A stretch of 64,000 nucleotides of DNA. It comes from Pseudonocardia sp. EC080619-01 (lineage in GTDB: Bacteria; Actinomycetota; Actinomycetes; Mycobacteriales; Pseudonocardiaceae). This document shows, piece by piece, positions 17,073-24,933 of this stretch. Every line of letters starts with the position of its first letter. Position 1 is the stretch's first letter. Both the position numbers and the translations under genes were made by a program. The notes beneath the pieces are model-generated. The model did not search any database. It worked only from the letters and a program-made list of their open reading frames with translations, and was not told the DNA's origin. Location of the stretch: positions 163,501 through 227,500 of the forward strand of contig NZ_CP012184.1 in NCBI RefSeq assembly GCF_001420995.1. Direction: 5' to 3'.

Positions 17073-17111
17073 CAGCCCGTTGACCTGGAACATGTCCAGA
17101 TCAACGGGCTG
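17073..17111. terminator. Strong hairpin next to the left attachment site
   Basis: AGCCCGTTGA and TCAACGGGCT form a perfect 10-bp stem, extended by CTGGA/TCCAG near the loop. It follows the SRPBCC stop by 33 bases and lies just outside the left copy of the tRNA 3' end. It can serve the SRPBCC gene, and before the island inserted it would have lain immediately downstream of tRNA-Pro on the minus strand. Confidence 0.65.
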
Positions 17112-17116
17112 TCGTA

Positions 17117-17162
17117 CGGCCTGTCGGGACGACAGGATTTGAACCTGCGACCCCTTGACCCC
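17117..17162 (-). repeat. Left attachment site (copy of tRNA-Pro 3' end)
   Basis: 46 bases identical to 31298-31343. Identity ends in the anticodon loop, where this copy has four C and the tRNA gene five. The truncated tRNA copy cannot fold. Confidence 0.88.
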
Positions 17163-17264
17163 AGGCACCGGCGGCGGGTCTTAGAGCTGCGCTGAGCGCA
17201 GACTCCGTGCTGGTCAACCGTCCGGTGACATCCGTCGACGTCCGGCGATCGCTAGTGCGGTTGT

Positions 17265-17282
17265 CACTCAGTTAGTCACTCA
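17265..17282 (+). repeat. Candidate integrase arm-type site, left
   Basis: An 18-bp sequence beginning CACTCAGTTAG, repeated exactly at 31150-31167 near the other end. It contains two TCACTCA units in direct orientation. It lies 102 bases inside the left attachment site, the usual distance for arm-type binding sites of tyrosine integrases. Confidence 0.5.
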
Positions 17283-17666
17283 CTCTGGCAGGGGGCGGCT
17301 CCGAGCGACGAGCAGACTCTCCGTGGAGCGCTGGGTCGCTCAGCTTGCCTTCCTTACGCCAGGTGACCTGGTCAGTGTCTAGGGTTCGCCACTCCTGCAA
17401 ATAGTAGTCGTTCTCGTTGTCTGTGATCATGATCCGTCTTTCCACACGGTGCCGATCATGACTCGACCGGATCTCGTCGTAGGTCCTGCGGTGTGGCCTA
17501 ATCTGACCGGGCGCCCCGTACCGGGCCTGCGTGTTGATTCGCGTATCCAGGCCGACGGCGGCGTCGACGTCGGCGTAGATCGCTCGGTTAGGGCTGTGCA
17601 CTGTCCGCAGCGTTGATCGTCGCGCTCCAGTAGCGCCCCACAGCCCCCGCATTCGTAGCGAACCAC
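17272..17666 (-). pseudogene. Frameshifted small zinc-ribbon protein
   Basis: From GTG 17666 the frame gives a zinc-ribbon start with CGGCGALLERDDQRCGQC (paired CxxC motifs). About 28 codons in, the continuing frame turns low-quality. The neighbouring frame carries on sensibly (YADVDAAVGLDTRIN, later MITDNENDYYLQEW and EGKLSDPALHGESARR) to a stop at 17272. A single indel near 17585 would join them into a protein of ~130 residues. The C-terminal motif resembles short hypothetical proteins I have seen in actinomycetes, function unknown. It could instead be two unrelated short frames. Confidence 0.4.
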
Positions 17667-17723
17667 AGCGCCGATCCCAGGAGGGGATCAGGACCGCAGA
17701 ACGTTGCTGCGAACGTAGCCAGT

Positions 17724-17836
17724 TTGGAAGGCCTCACCGAACCAGCGCTCGTCGACACTGAGCAGGAGGAACCACAGGCGCACTGAGCCTCGGCTGACCG
17801 TCGTTGTCTGCCACTAGTTGCACGCCAATTGCATGG
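17724..17836 (+). repeat. Imperfect ~115-bp direct repeat, copy 1
   Basis: It shares TTGGAAGGCCTC, CGGCTGACCGT and TAGTTGCACGCCAATTGCA in the same order and spacing with 27588-27706. The copies are roughly 70% alike by eye and in the same orientation, 9.9 kb apart, enclosing most of the island. Confidence 0.65.
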
Positions 17837-17898
17837 AACGAAGCCAGCGCCCGTTGACTGGCACAGGTGCGATATTCGAGACCTGCAGTGTTCGCCGG

Positions 17899-18045
17899 TC
17901 ACTCGTGGTTCAGTATCCAGTCCAGCGCGGCTTGTACGGTCGGCCCATGCCGGCTTGCCGCCGCGTGCCTGACAGCAGGCCGATCGTCTCGCAGACCGGC
18001 CACCTCACGATGAAGCTCCACCGTTAGCTGTTCAGGATCGACCAC
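17899..18045 (-). CDS. 48-aa protein resembling the WhiA-paralogue N-terminus
   Basis: GTG 18045 has AGGAGG five bases upstream. The product starts VDPEQLTVELHREVAGLRDD and continues DRPAVRHAAAS. This parallels residues 2-30 of the WhiA paralogue encoded at 23818-24774 (FDPEGLTAELHRELAGVRED, then DRPVVRHAMAA). After that it diverges into a short tail, GPTVQAALDWILNHE. Both genes sit downstream of a copy of the same small Cys-protein gene, so this is part of a duplicated cassette. It may be a real small protein or a WhiA-like fragment that acquired a new end. Confidence 0.55.
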   Translation of the reverse strand: MVDPEQLTVELHREVAGLRDDRPAVRHAAASRHGPTVQAALDWILNHE

Positions 18046-18229
18046 ACCCGCCTCCTGTTCGTCCAGGGGGACGAGGGCATCGACCGCCCGGCCCAGGTGG
18101 GGTCACATCCCCCGACATGACCCCACCCGTCCGGGCGTGATGGCGCGGCCCCCAACTCGTCCCGCGTCATCGTGGCTGGTGGGCCCTACGGCCCGTGGAA
18201 CTCTCGGTCTTACGTCCTCGGCTTGGTAG

Positions 18230-18430
18230 TCAGACCTCTGAGATGTCCGGGCCGCCGTGCAGACAGCAGAGCGGATCGACACACGGCGTGTCGTCGACCC
18301 CGGCCCGATAGGCGGTGTTGGCCAACACCGAGCAGGCGCAACCCTGCGCCTACGCCACCGGGCTACCCGGCCCCCGGCGCTTCTGGCGCAGGACTCTGCG
18401 TGCCGGCGGCGAGGTCGTAGCGGACGTCAT
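18230..18430 (-). pseudogene. Cys-rich small protein, copy interrupted by an amber codon
   Basis: From ATG 18430 (GGGAG five bases upstream) the frame encodes MTSATTSPPARRVLRQK and meets TAG at 18350-18352, codon 27. Beyond it, still in frame, lies AQGCACSVLANTAYRAGVDD and CVDPLCCLHGG, closely matching the intact gene at 24934-25137. Total length (66 codons) equals the intact copy almost exactly. A single CAG-to-TAG change would explain the break. The downstream flank is also duplicated. Confidence 0.65.
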
Positions 18431-18646
18431 GGATCTCCCGGAGGCCGACATCTCGACCAACCCACTCTGTTGGAGCCCTCTCGTATGCACCGAGCGTGAC
18501 ATGAGGCGCGAACTGGCCCCGTCGTCGTCACAGAGACGACGACACACCGCGGGTAACACCTCAGACCCCTGTCCCTCGCACATCAGCGACCGGGAGTGCC
18601 GCCTGGTGAGCGGCGTCGGGTGTGGCAGAGCGGCCGGCAGGTCGAC

Positions 18647-19150
18647 TCACTGCGTGAACACCTCTTCGAGGGTGAACTGCTCGATGTCGAGGACGAACCC
18701 TCGGACGACGGTGTCGGGATGGAGAAAGGTCTCGTGGCGCAGCTGCACGATGTCCCGCCGGACGCTGATGACCGGGCTGGCAAAGGCATGGGTCCGCCAC
18801 TGAGGCCGGCGGCCGGTCTCCTCGGCGAGCTCCTCGGTGAACTCGTGGTCGGTGAACGTGGCCAGCCCACACCCGGAGTGCTGGACGAGGACGACGTCGC
18901 GCGTGTCCAGCTTGCGCTGGCTGATGGCCAGCGACCGCACGATGTCGTCGGTGACCACTCCTCCGGCGTTACGCAGCACGTGTACTTCGCCGAGTGCGAG
19001 CCCGAACAGGGCGAAGACGTCGATGCGGGCATCCATGCACGTCACGACGGCGGTCTTCAAGGTCGGGGGAACGGCGAGCCCCTGTGCGTTCGAGGCAGCC
19101 AGCCGGCCGCCACCTGCCTGGTAGCGGCGCAGCAGCTCTTCGTTGCTCAC
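18647..19150 (-). CDS. Beta-class carbonic anhydrase
   Basis: 167 residues. The zinc ligands and active-site pair are clear: Cys38-x-Asp40-x-Arg42 (TCMDAR) and His91/Cys94 (HSGCG), plus HVLRNAGG. Length matches compact beta-carbonic anhydrases such as mycobacterial Rv1284. It interconverts CO2 and bicarbonate in the cytosol, providing bicarbonate for carboxylases or buffering pH. It is divergent from an ArsR-type regulator with an inverted repeat between them, suggesting regulated expression. In other actinomycetes I know this regulator type beside SulP transporters and carbonic anhydrases; no transporter is present here. Confidence 0.9.
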   Translation of the reverse strand: MSNEELLRRYQAGGGRLAASNAQGLAVPPTLKTAVVTCMDARIDVFALFGLALGEVHVLRNAGGVVTDDIVRSLAISQRKLDTRDVVLVQHSGCGLATFTDHEFTEELAEETGRRPQWRTHAFASPVISVRRDIVQLRHETFLHPDTVVRGFVLDIEQFTLEEVFTQ

Positions 19151-19357
19151 CCGCTCAACCTAGCCGGGCACCGCGGTGGACGGCCGCAGGAGGGCGCACA
19201 GCCCAGGTGGGCGGAGCACGCTTAGCGTGCCCGCGGCGCGCCACAGGACGGGCAGCCAGCAGGGCGGACGCGGCTCGGATTGACGCGGACGGGAACCCGC
19301 CCTGACGGCGAACGGGAGCTTTCCGACCCCCTGTGGCCGCACCGGATGCGAACTTAT

Positions 19358-19379
19358 AGACTTGCGAAAGTCTGCAAGT
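19358..19379. promoter_or_regulatory. Candidate ArsR-family operator
   Basis: Overlapping dyads: AGACTT/AAGTCT and ACTTGC/GCAAGT within 22 bases, in the gap between the divergent carbonic anhydrase and ArsR genes. Position and size suit a winged-helix dimer site. Confidence 0.5.
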
Positions 19380-19465
19380 GCAATGCGGGGGTGGTGAAGC
19401 ACGTGACTCGTCTGGACACGGCCGGGCTGCGGCGCGATCCCCCTCCATGCCTGCAGGATGGGGTG

Positions 19466-19795
19466 ATGAGCCGCCCCCTCTATCAGGTCAAAGCTGAGTT
19501 CTTCAAGACATTGGGACACCCGGTCCGGATTCGGGTGTTGGAGTTGCTCAGCCAGCGCGAGCACGCGGTGGCCGAGCTCCGTGCCGATGTCGCGATCGAG
19601 CCAGCGTCTCTGTCCCAGCAGCTCGCCGTTCTCCGCCATGCCGGTGTCGTTCGATCCCGTAAGCAGGGGTCCGCCGTGTACTACTCCATCACCAGTCCCG
19701 AGATCGCCCAGCTCTTGGTGGTCGCGCGGTCGATCTTGACCGGGATGTACTCGGACCAGGCGGAACTTCTCGAAGAACTGCGGTCTGCTCCATGA
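19466..19795 (+). CDS. ArsR-family winged-helix regulator
   Basis: 109 residues, full length for the family. The fold runs FFKTLGHPVRIRVLELLSQ, a recognition helix in EPASLSQQLAVLRHAGVV and the beta wing SRKQGSAVYYSIT. The classic metal-site cysteines of ArsR/SmtB are absent, so the signal is probably not a thiol-bound metal. I chose ATG 19466 because the conserved fold starts directly after it; in-frame codons upstream look non-coding. It probably represses the divergent carbonic anhydrase gene and itself. The following gene begins 15 bases later and may be co-transcribed. Confidence 0.82.
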   Translation: MSRPLYQVKAEFFKTLGHPVRIRVLELLSQREHAVAELRADVAIEPASLSQQLAVLRHAGVVRSRKQGSAVYYSITSPEIAQLLVVARSILTGMYSDQAELLEELRSAP

Positions 19796-19810
19796 GCATC
19801 ACGGAGCGAT

Positions 19811-20728
19811 GTGGAAGCCAACCAATCTGAGGCCGATTCCGCCGACGGCTCCGGCATCGGCGGCCCGGCCGACAAAACCGGTACCGCGGTCGCGGTCGTC
19901 AGCGACGGTAGCCGTCACAGCCAGCACACCAGCCGACGATCGCTGAACGAGGCGCTCGCCACCGACGCCGAGATCGTGGCCGGCCTCGGAGGTTTCGCGG
20001 CCGATCCGGTCGTTCTTCCCGCCTCGACCGACGGCTCCCTCGACGTCGCCGGCTTGTTGGACGCGCTCGAGAAACTGCCGCGCCGCTACCGCGCGGTCTT
20101 CCTCACCCGGACCAGGGTCCCCTCGGACTTCCTCGACGCGGTCCACGCACGTGCGGACCTGCCCCTGGTGCTCTCGGAGCAGGCGGCGAGTATGACGGTG
20201 CTGTGTGCTTCAGCCTTGGCGCACCTACGCCGTACCGAACGCACACCGTTGGAGAGCCGGGTCCTGCTGGCCGGCGCGCACCTGATGCCTGATCTCGGGC
20301 CGTTACTGATGCTCGCCGGGTTCTATCACCAGACTTTTTGGAGCGACCAGGATCGACAGACCATCTCCCTCGAGCGGACCAGCGATCTGGCCGACGTCGT
20401 CATCGACGTCCGTCAAGGGTCCGCTCCGGCGGTCCAAACTGCGCTGATCGCCCAAAACTTCGCCGACGGAGCGGTCATCCGTCCGACCGGGCTCGATGCC
20501 CGCACGCTGGTCGCCCCGGGGATCTTGAGGGTCGCATTGGAATCACCTCCCACCTCGATCCAGGTGCGGTTGCCACTTCTGCGCCGGTGCGCCGAAGCAC
20601 TGGCACAGTCTCTGCCGCTGACGATGCCGTGGCCGGGCCTGGCCGGGGACCAGCGTGGTGAGGCAGTCACGAAGGCGGTGGCCGATGCAGTCAGACGAGG
20701 CCTCGATCCCCGCATAGTAGATCCCTGA
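19811..20728 (+). CDS. Degenerate malic-enzyme-like protein (putative pseudoenzyme)
   Basis: 305 residues from GTG 19811 (GGAG five bases upstream). The order of segments follows malic enzyme: AVAVVSDGS for the family's VVTDG, then FAADPVVLPA, then a strand with LPLVLSEQAASMTVLCASAL where the family has D-I-P-V-F-H-D-D-Q-H-G-T-A. A Rossmann-like SRVLLAGAHLMPDLGPLL and a C-terminal LVAPGILRVAL follow. The metal-binding acids of the D-D-Q-H motif are replaced by S-E-Q-A, and no Glu-Asp pair is visible before it. If related, it has lost catalysis and may be a binding or regulatory protein. The relationship is my reading by eye and uncertain. Confidence 0.45.
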   Translation: MEANQSEADSADGSGIGGPADKTGTAVAVVSDGSRHSQHTSRRSLNEALATDAEIVAGLGGFAADPVVLPASTDGSLDVAGLLDALEKLPRRYRAVFLTRTRVPSDFLDAVHARADLPLVLSEQAASMTVLCASALAHLRRTERTPLESRVLLAGAHLMPDLGPLLMLAGFYHQTFWSDQDRQTISLERTSDLADVVIDVRQGSAPAVQTALIAQNFADGAVIRPTGLDARTLVAPGILRVALESPPTSIQVRLPLLRRCAEALAQSLPLTMPWPGLAGDQRGEAVTKAVADAVRRGLDPRIVDP

Positions 20729-21182
20729 CTGTGGAACATCGTGTGGTCGTTCAGGAATCAGCGACGATGACCGTGCGACCCGCCGTGCGGTCGTTGGTAT
20801 CACTAGGTCGATGTCGGCGCCTGGATGTGCCGCCGAACGCGGGCTGAGACGCCCGGCAGGCCACCGTGGCCCGTGCCCCTCGACAGTCCACCTCTCAGCG
20901 GCGCGGGACCAGCAGCCGAACCGCCACCGAGCAAGTGACCGAAGGCGGCATCAAGTCCGCGCCGGGCGCCGAGGACGATCATGAGGGCGTTGTGCTCGTC
21001 GGCGACGGCGGCAAGCAGGAGCCATCACGCCTTCCGGGACCTCGGTAGCCACCGCATCGAGGATGTGAGGTCGTCGGCCGGCGATCGTGACGTGATGAGC
21101 CTGCCTAGCTGGCGCAGGGCGATGACGACAGCGGCCCCCGGACTCGTTGTCGCAGGGGCCGCCGTTGTGGCGTGGACTGTGA
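20729..21182. other. 454-bp gap with a possible universal-stress-protein relic
   Basis: No intact gene is convincing. On the minus strand at about 20803-21030 one frame reads ADEHNALMIVLGARRG, which resembles the ATP-loop strand of universal stress proteins, then degrades. There is no start codon and the expected G-S-V motif appears only after a frame change. Probably a decayed gene. Confidence 0.3.
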
Positions 21183-21524
21183 TCAGTCGACGCTGTCGCC
21201 GGCACCGCCGGCCTGGGCGCAGTTGTCGGACTGGTCGGTGACCGAGTCGCCCGACTTCGACTTGGCGTCGCCGAGGATGCCCAGGGCGCCGGTGAGGCCG
21301 TTGCCCGCCGCGGCGTCCTCGACCGGGACCTGCACGCCCAGCACGTTGACCGGGACGTTGTTGTTGCAGACCTGGACCGGCACGTCGACGTTGTTGCCGT
21401 TGAGCCCGGCGATCAGGCCGTCGGCGTCCTTGTCGATACCCCCGTCGGCGGCGAACGCCATCGGGCTGACCGCCAGCAGCGTCGCCACGGATCCGGCGAC
21501 GACCATTCCAGCCTTCTTCAACAC
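21183..21524 (-). CDS. Chaplin/rodlin-like small secreted protein
   Basis: 113 residues with a clear signal peptide (LKKAGMVVAGSVATLLAVSP, cleavage after AFA near residue 25). The mature part contains NGNNVDVPVQVCNNNVPVNV, the Asn/Val-rich pattern shared with rodlins and chaplins, proteins that coat aerial hyphae. It ends in an acidic Gly/Ser tail with a second Cys. GTG 21524 has AGGAG about eight bases upstream. It is likely exported by Sec to the cell surface. Neighbouring island genes include a WhiA paralogue and a Ser/Thr kinase, both developmental themes, but a functional link is inference. Confidence 0.7.
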   Translation of the reverse strand: MLKKAGMVVAGSVATLLAVSPMAFAADGGIDKDADGLIAGLNGNNVDVPVQVCNNNVPVNVLGVQVPVEDAAAGNGLTGALGILGDAKSKSGDSVTDQSDNCAQAGGAGDSVD

Positions 21525-21813
21525 AGTGTTTCTCCTGTTGTGTCCCGGTCACACCCGCACGGGCCTGACCCACTCTTGCCGACATATCGAATAGGTGGGA
21601 GCCCATGCCAGCTGCTGGACATGTTTCCGGTCGTTCAGGATCGATTCAATCTGAGCAAGCCTATCGAGGGAACATATTACTGACAGTTCGGTTACTCCTC
21701 CGATACGGCCAATCATTCAGCGTCCAGATCGATCAGGTCGGCCGCATCAGATCACCGAGAGCTCGGGATACCACTCGACGGAGGTACGCCTTTGGGTAGT
21801 CGGTCGGTTGGTG
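21525..21813. other. AT-richer intergenic promoter region
   Basis: The 289 bases between the secreted-protein gene and the kinase stop include the least GC-rich stretch of the island (about 21655-21725). It presumably holds the promoter of the secreted protein. No gene or hairpin stands out. Confidence 0.35.
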
Positions 21814-22626
21814 TCACTGACGGTGGGCGAGTCGGATGGACAGGTCTGCGGCGAGGATGCGGTCGTCGGGGCGGGTGTAGGTCGCCGCCCGGAGAGCCTC
21901 CTGCAGGAAGCTGGGCAGTGTGGCGGGCACGCGAGGTCTGCGATGCAGCCGGGCCACCGCGGACTCGATGGGGGTTCCGGGGTATTCGCGCTGCCCGGTG
22001 AGTGCTTCGATCAGCAGCAGCCCGAGGGCGTAGACGTCGGCGGCGGGGCTCACCGAGTCGCCGCTGGCCTGTTCGGGTGCCAGGTAGGCGGCCGTGCCGA
22101 GGATGGTGCCGGTCTGGGTCAGGGACGCATAGCCCATGACACGTGCGATACCGAAGTCGGTCAGCCGGGCGCGGCCGGTACGGGCGCAGAGCAGGATGTT
22201 GGACGGTTTGACGTCGCGGTGCACAACTCCCCGGGCGTGAATGTGGGCGAGCCCGCCGGCGACCTCGGCGCCGATCCCGCAGGCCTGCTCAGGCGGCAGT
22301 GGCCGTCGGGAGAGTCGTTCTGCCAGTGTTTCGCCCTCGACCAGGTCCGAGACCAGGTAGGGGCGGCCGTGGTCGACTCCTCCGCCGTGGAGTTGGACCA
22401 GAGACGGGTGATGCAGGTGGGTCATCGCCCGCAGCTCGCGACGTTGCCGGTTCAGGCCGGTGACGTCGCAGCCATTGACGAAGAGTTTCAGCGCCACCGC
22501 ACGATCGGTTTCGGGATCCCAGGCACGGTAGACCGTCGCGGTGGATCCGATACCGATGTGGGTGGCGAGAATGTAGCGCCCCGCGATCACATCGGTCTCC
22601 GGGACCGGAGAGCGCATCGCCGTCAT
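21814..22626 (-). CDS. Soluble serine/threonine protein kinase
   Basis: 270 residues, just one Hanks-type kinase domain. Visible are the glycine loop IGIGSTATVYRAWD, Lys47 in VALKLF, Glu64, catalytic loop HRDVKPSN (Asp138), DFG at 157-159 and APE in YLAPEQ. There is no transmembrane helix, PASTA or other sensor module, unlike most actinomycete PknB-type kinases. It probably phosphorylates partner proteins in the cytosol, with input from binding partners. ATG 22626 is used; ATG 22617 is equally possible since neither has a strong ribosome-binding site. It diverges from the 242-residue hypothetical. Confidence 0.88.
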   Translation of the reverse strand: MTAMRSPVPETDVIAGRYILATHIGIGSTATVYRAWDPETDRAVALKLFVNGCDVTGLNRQRRELRAMTHLHHPSLVQLHGGGVDHGRPYLVSDLVEGETLAERLSRRPLPPEQACGIGAEVAGGLAHIHARGVVHRDVKPSNILLCARTGRARLTDFGIARVMGYASLTQTGTILGTAAYLAPEQASGDSVSPAADVYALGLLLIEALTGQREYPGTPIESAVARLHRRPRVPATLPSFLQEALRAATYTRPDDRILAADLSIRLAHRQ

Positions 22627-22817
22627 GCACAGACGGTTTCAGCATCGCCACCGTCCCTGTCCAGCCCGACCGCCGTTGTTCACTCCTCCGGGAGCCGCGG
22701 TGCCCTCCAACGAGTCCGGTCGTTCGACCCGCGACGACAGGAGATCGCTGCGCCACAAGGACTTGCGTCAACCGCTACTCGGACGCATTCTCGGGCGTAC
22801 CAGGTCAGGGAGGCTCC

Positions 22818-23546
22818 ATGTCGCGTCCACACACAGCTATGCCCCCGCCCGTGTCTGTCGTGGACGGAGTACCGGTTCTTGGGCCGGGTCGACACGAGCG
22901 CCCCGAACACGGTGCGTGTGTCATGGAGTACGTCTCGGTACTGACCGGCGGGCCGTTCACCGACCACCCTGCCTGCACCCACTGGGCTCTGGCCGCTCTG
23001 GCACGCATCATCAACGACCAGGTCGACGACGACACCCGCGCTATGCTCGCCCACCGGGCACCCGCCCTGGCTCGCTACGGCCCCTCCACTCCCGCTGTGG
23101 CCGAAACCGTCATCGCCCACGCCACACAGGCGATGATCCGCTTCCACCGCGACCGCGCGGACGTCGGCACCTCGCTGCTGTGGCTGTGGGCACTGCACCT
23201 GGGCTGCCGTACCTACGCCGCGTATCCGCGCTCCTACCGAGCGATCCCGCACCACTCGTTCCGCCGCACGCTCGCCCTGCTGCACCGCTTCGCCCAGACA
23301 CCCACCGGAACCGATCGTGCAGCGAGAAGCCGATATCTACTCGATGTACTCGACAACACTCTCGACGCGCTGGACAACAGATCGGGTGCCGTCGACAAGT
23401 CGGGTCGGCGCGCGTCGCCCCGTCACGCTCCGACGGTTCCGCACATGCCGACGCATGTGCACCAACTGTGCGTAGGCGCGTGCGCCCCGAACAACACGAT
23501 CCGGCTTCAGATCCTATCGATCCGCCGGCCGAATCGTTGCCTCTGA
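22818..23546 (+). CDS. Conserved hypothetical protein (242 aa)
   Basis: Two-part protein. Residues about 30-180 are compact and mostly helical with the distinctive ACVMEYVSVLTGGPFTDHPAC, then THWALAALARIINDQ, a pattern I associate with short regulatory-type proteins of actinomycetes but cannot name. The C-terminal ~50 residues are His/Arg-rich and irregular and may be non-conserved. It diverges from the kinase and is followed one base later by a small membrane protein, implying translational coupling. A role as kinase substrate or partner would be a guess from position only. Confidence 0.65.
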   Translation: MSRPHTAMPPPVSVVDGVPVLGPGRHERPEHGACVMEYVSVLTGGPFTDHPACTHWALAALARIINDQVDDDTRAMLAHRAPALARYGPSTPAVAETVIAHATQAMIRFHRDRADVGTSLLWLWALHLGCRTYAAYPRSYRAIPHHSFRRTLALLHRFAQTPTGTDRAARSRYLLDVLDNTLDALDNRSGAVDKSGRRASPRHAPTVPHMPTHVHQLCVGACAPNNTIRLQILSIRRPNRCL

Positions 23547-23547
23547 C

Positions 23548-23757
23548 GTGAACATGAACGCGAACGAGTCGACCGGGCCCATAGTTGACCGGCAGGTCAT
23601 TCAACCCGACCTCACTAATGGGCGTCACCGGCTCCGCGACCAGCTGCCCGAGCATTCCCCGGCCCGTGCCAGCGGATACACCGCATGGCTGATACTGCTC
23701 GTCCTGGGTTGCACGCTAGTGGTCGCCATGCTGCTGATCACCGTGCTCTGGAACTGA
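23548..23757 (+). CDS. Small C-terminally anchored membrane protein (69 aa)
   Basis: A polar N-terminal half followed by one membrane segment (TAWLILLVLGCTLVVAML) ending three residues before VLWN. GTG 23548 lies one base after the previous stop, indicating coupling. No family is recognised. It could anchor or partner the preceding 242-residue protein at the cytoplasmic membrane. Confidence 0.55.
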   Translation: MNMNANESTGPIVDRQVIQPDLTNGRHRLRDQLPEHSPARASGYTAWLILLVLGCTLVVAMLLITVLWN

Positions 23758-23817
23758 CCGGACCCCAGCACGGCTGCCCCGTCGCGATGCGCGCTCCCCG
23801 CCTGCACCGGCCAGTTC

Positions 23818-24774
23818 TCAGACCGCTGTCGAGGGCTGATCGGTGCTCGGTTCGACGAGTTCGTCTGCCTGGCGACACAGTCGACGCAGCCGCCCGGCTA
23901 CGGCGTCCTTGCTCAACGGCGGATCGACGAGGTGACCGAGCTCGGACAGCGACAGGGTCGGGTACTCCACCCGCATTCGGCCGATCTGCTGCAAGTGTTC
24001 CGGCACCCGTTGCCCCAGAACCGTCAACGCCCACCGGGTGCGGGCCGCGGTCGCCTCGGCCGCCACCATCGCGCGCTGGGCATTCACACTCTCGAACGCC
24101 GGGTTGCGCGTCGGCGACGGCCGTGCCGACCTCTTCGATCTCTCAACAGCGCCAGCGGCAGCCGGTGCTCCGATTGTCCGGAGCAGGGCGCTCACCCCGC
24201 TGATGTCGCTGACCACGACCCGGTGTCCGACCGACGTCTCCTGGGCCACGGCGGCTACCCCCAGCGACCGCGCAGCCCCGACCAACGCCAACGCAACCAG
24301 CGCTTCCGGGCACGTGACGTGCAGCCGGAACAGCCCGTGCGAGGCCACCATCCGGCCGCGGGCCAGCACCGCACCTCGCCAGATTCCCGGAGCCACCAGC
24401 GGACCGCCAGCGATCACCGACGGCGGCAACCCCACCACGGCCCGACCACGCCGATCCACCAGCCCCAGCACTCGGGCCAGGTCACTGCCCGGCGCCGTGA
24501 CACACACCGTGTAGCGCAGCGAACAACCCGTGGTCGTGACAACGTCGGACTCGACGGGACGACCGTAGATCGCGGCGACCTGGCGGCGTAGCGCAAAGGC
24601 GGCCTCGGGATCGCGCAGCTCGGCCCGCAGAACCGTACGGGTCTGCTCGACCCGCACGTCCCCACCCAGGCGCAGCATCGTTGCGGCCATGGCGTGTCGG
24701 ACCACCGGCCGGTCCTCACGCACACCGGCCAGTTCCCGATGCAACTCCGCAGTCAGTCCCTCGGGATCGAACAC
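23818..24774 (-). CDS. WhiA-family sporulation regulator paralogue
   Basis: 318 residues. The N-terminal ~200 residues follow the WhiA LAGLIDADG-derived fold (GRAVVGLPPSVIAGG, WRGAVLARG, LALVGAARSLGVAAVAQE). The C-terminal helix-turn-helix is nearly textbook WhiA: LSLSELGHLVDPPLSKDAVA then GRLRRL. WhiA is a DNA-binding regulator of septation and sporulation, normally encoded once in the chromosome with rapZ/yvcK. Here it lies alone in the island. GTG 24774 is chosen because GAGGAGGGGG precedes it; the longer frame adds unrelated residues. Its N-terminus matches the 48-residue protein at 17899-18045. Confidence 0.85.
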   Translation of the reverse strand: MFDPEGLTAELHRELAGVREDRPVVRHAMAATMLRLGGDVRVEQTRTVLRAELRDPEAAFALRRQVAAIYGRPVESDVVTTTGCSLRYTVCVTAPGSDLARVLGLVDRRGRAVVGLPPSVIAGGPLVAPGIWRGAVLARGRMVASHGLFRLHVTCPEALVALALVGAARSLGVAAVAQETSVGHRVVVSDISGVSALLRTIGAPAAAGAVERSKRSARPSPTRNPAFESVNAQRAMVAAEATAARTRWALTVLGQRVPEHLQQIGRMRVEYPTLSLSELGHLVDPPLSKDAVAGRLRRLCRQADELVEPSTDQPSTAV

Positions 24775-24933
24775 CCCAGCCCCCTCCTCACAACACGCAA
24801 CGGGCACCGCTGCTACCGGCCAGGTGAGGTCACCTCACCCGACCTGTCCGGGGTGTGATGACGCGGCCCCCACCCCTCCCGCCCCATCGCGGCTATGAGC
24901 CACTCTCAGCGCAGGCTTCTCAGGTGATGCCGA

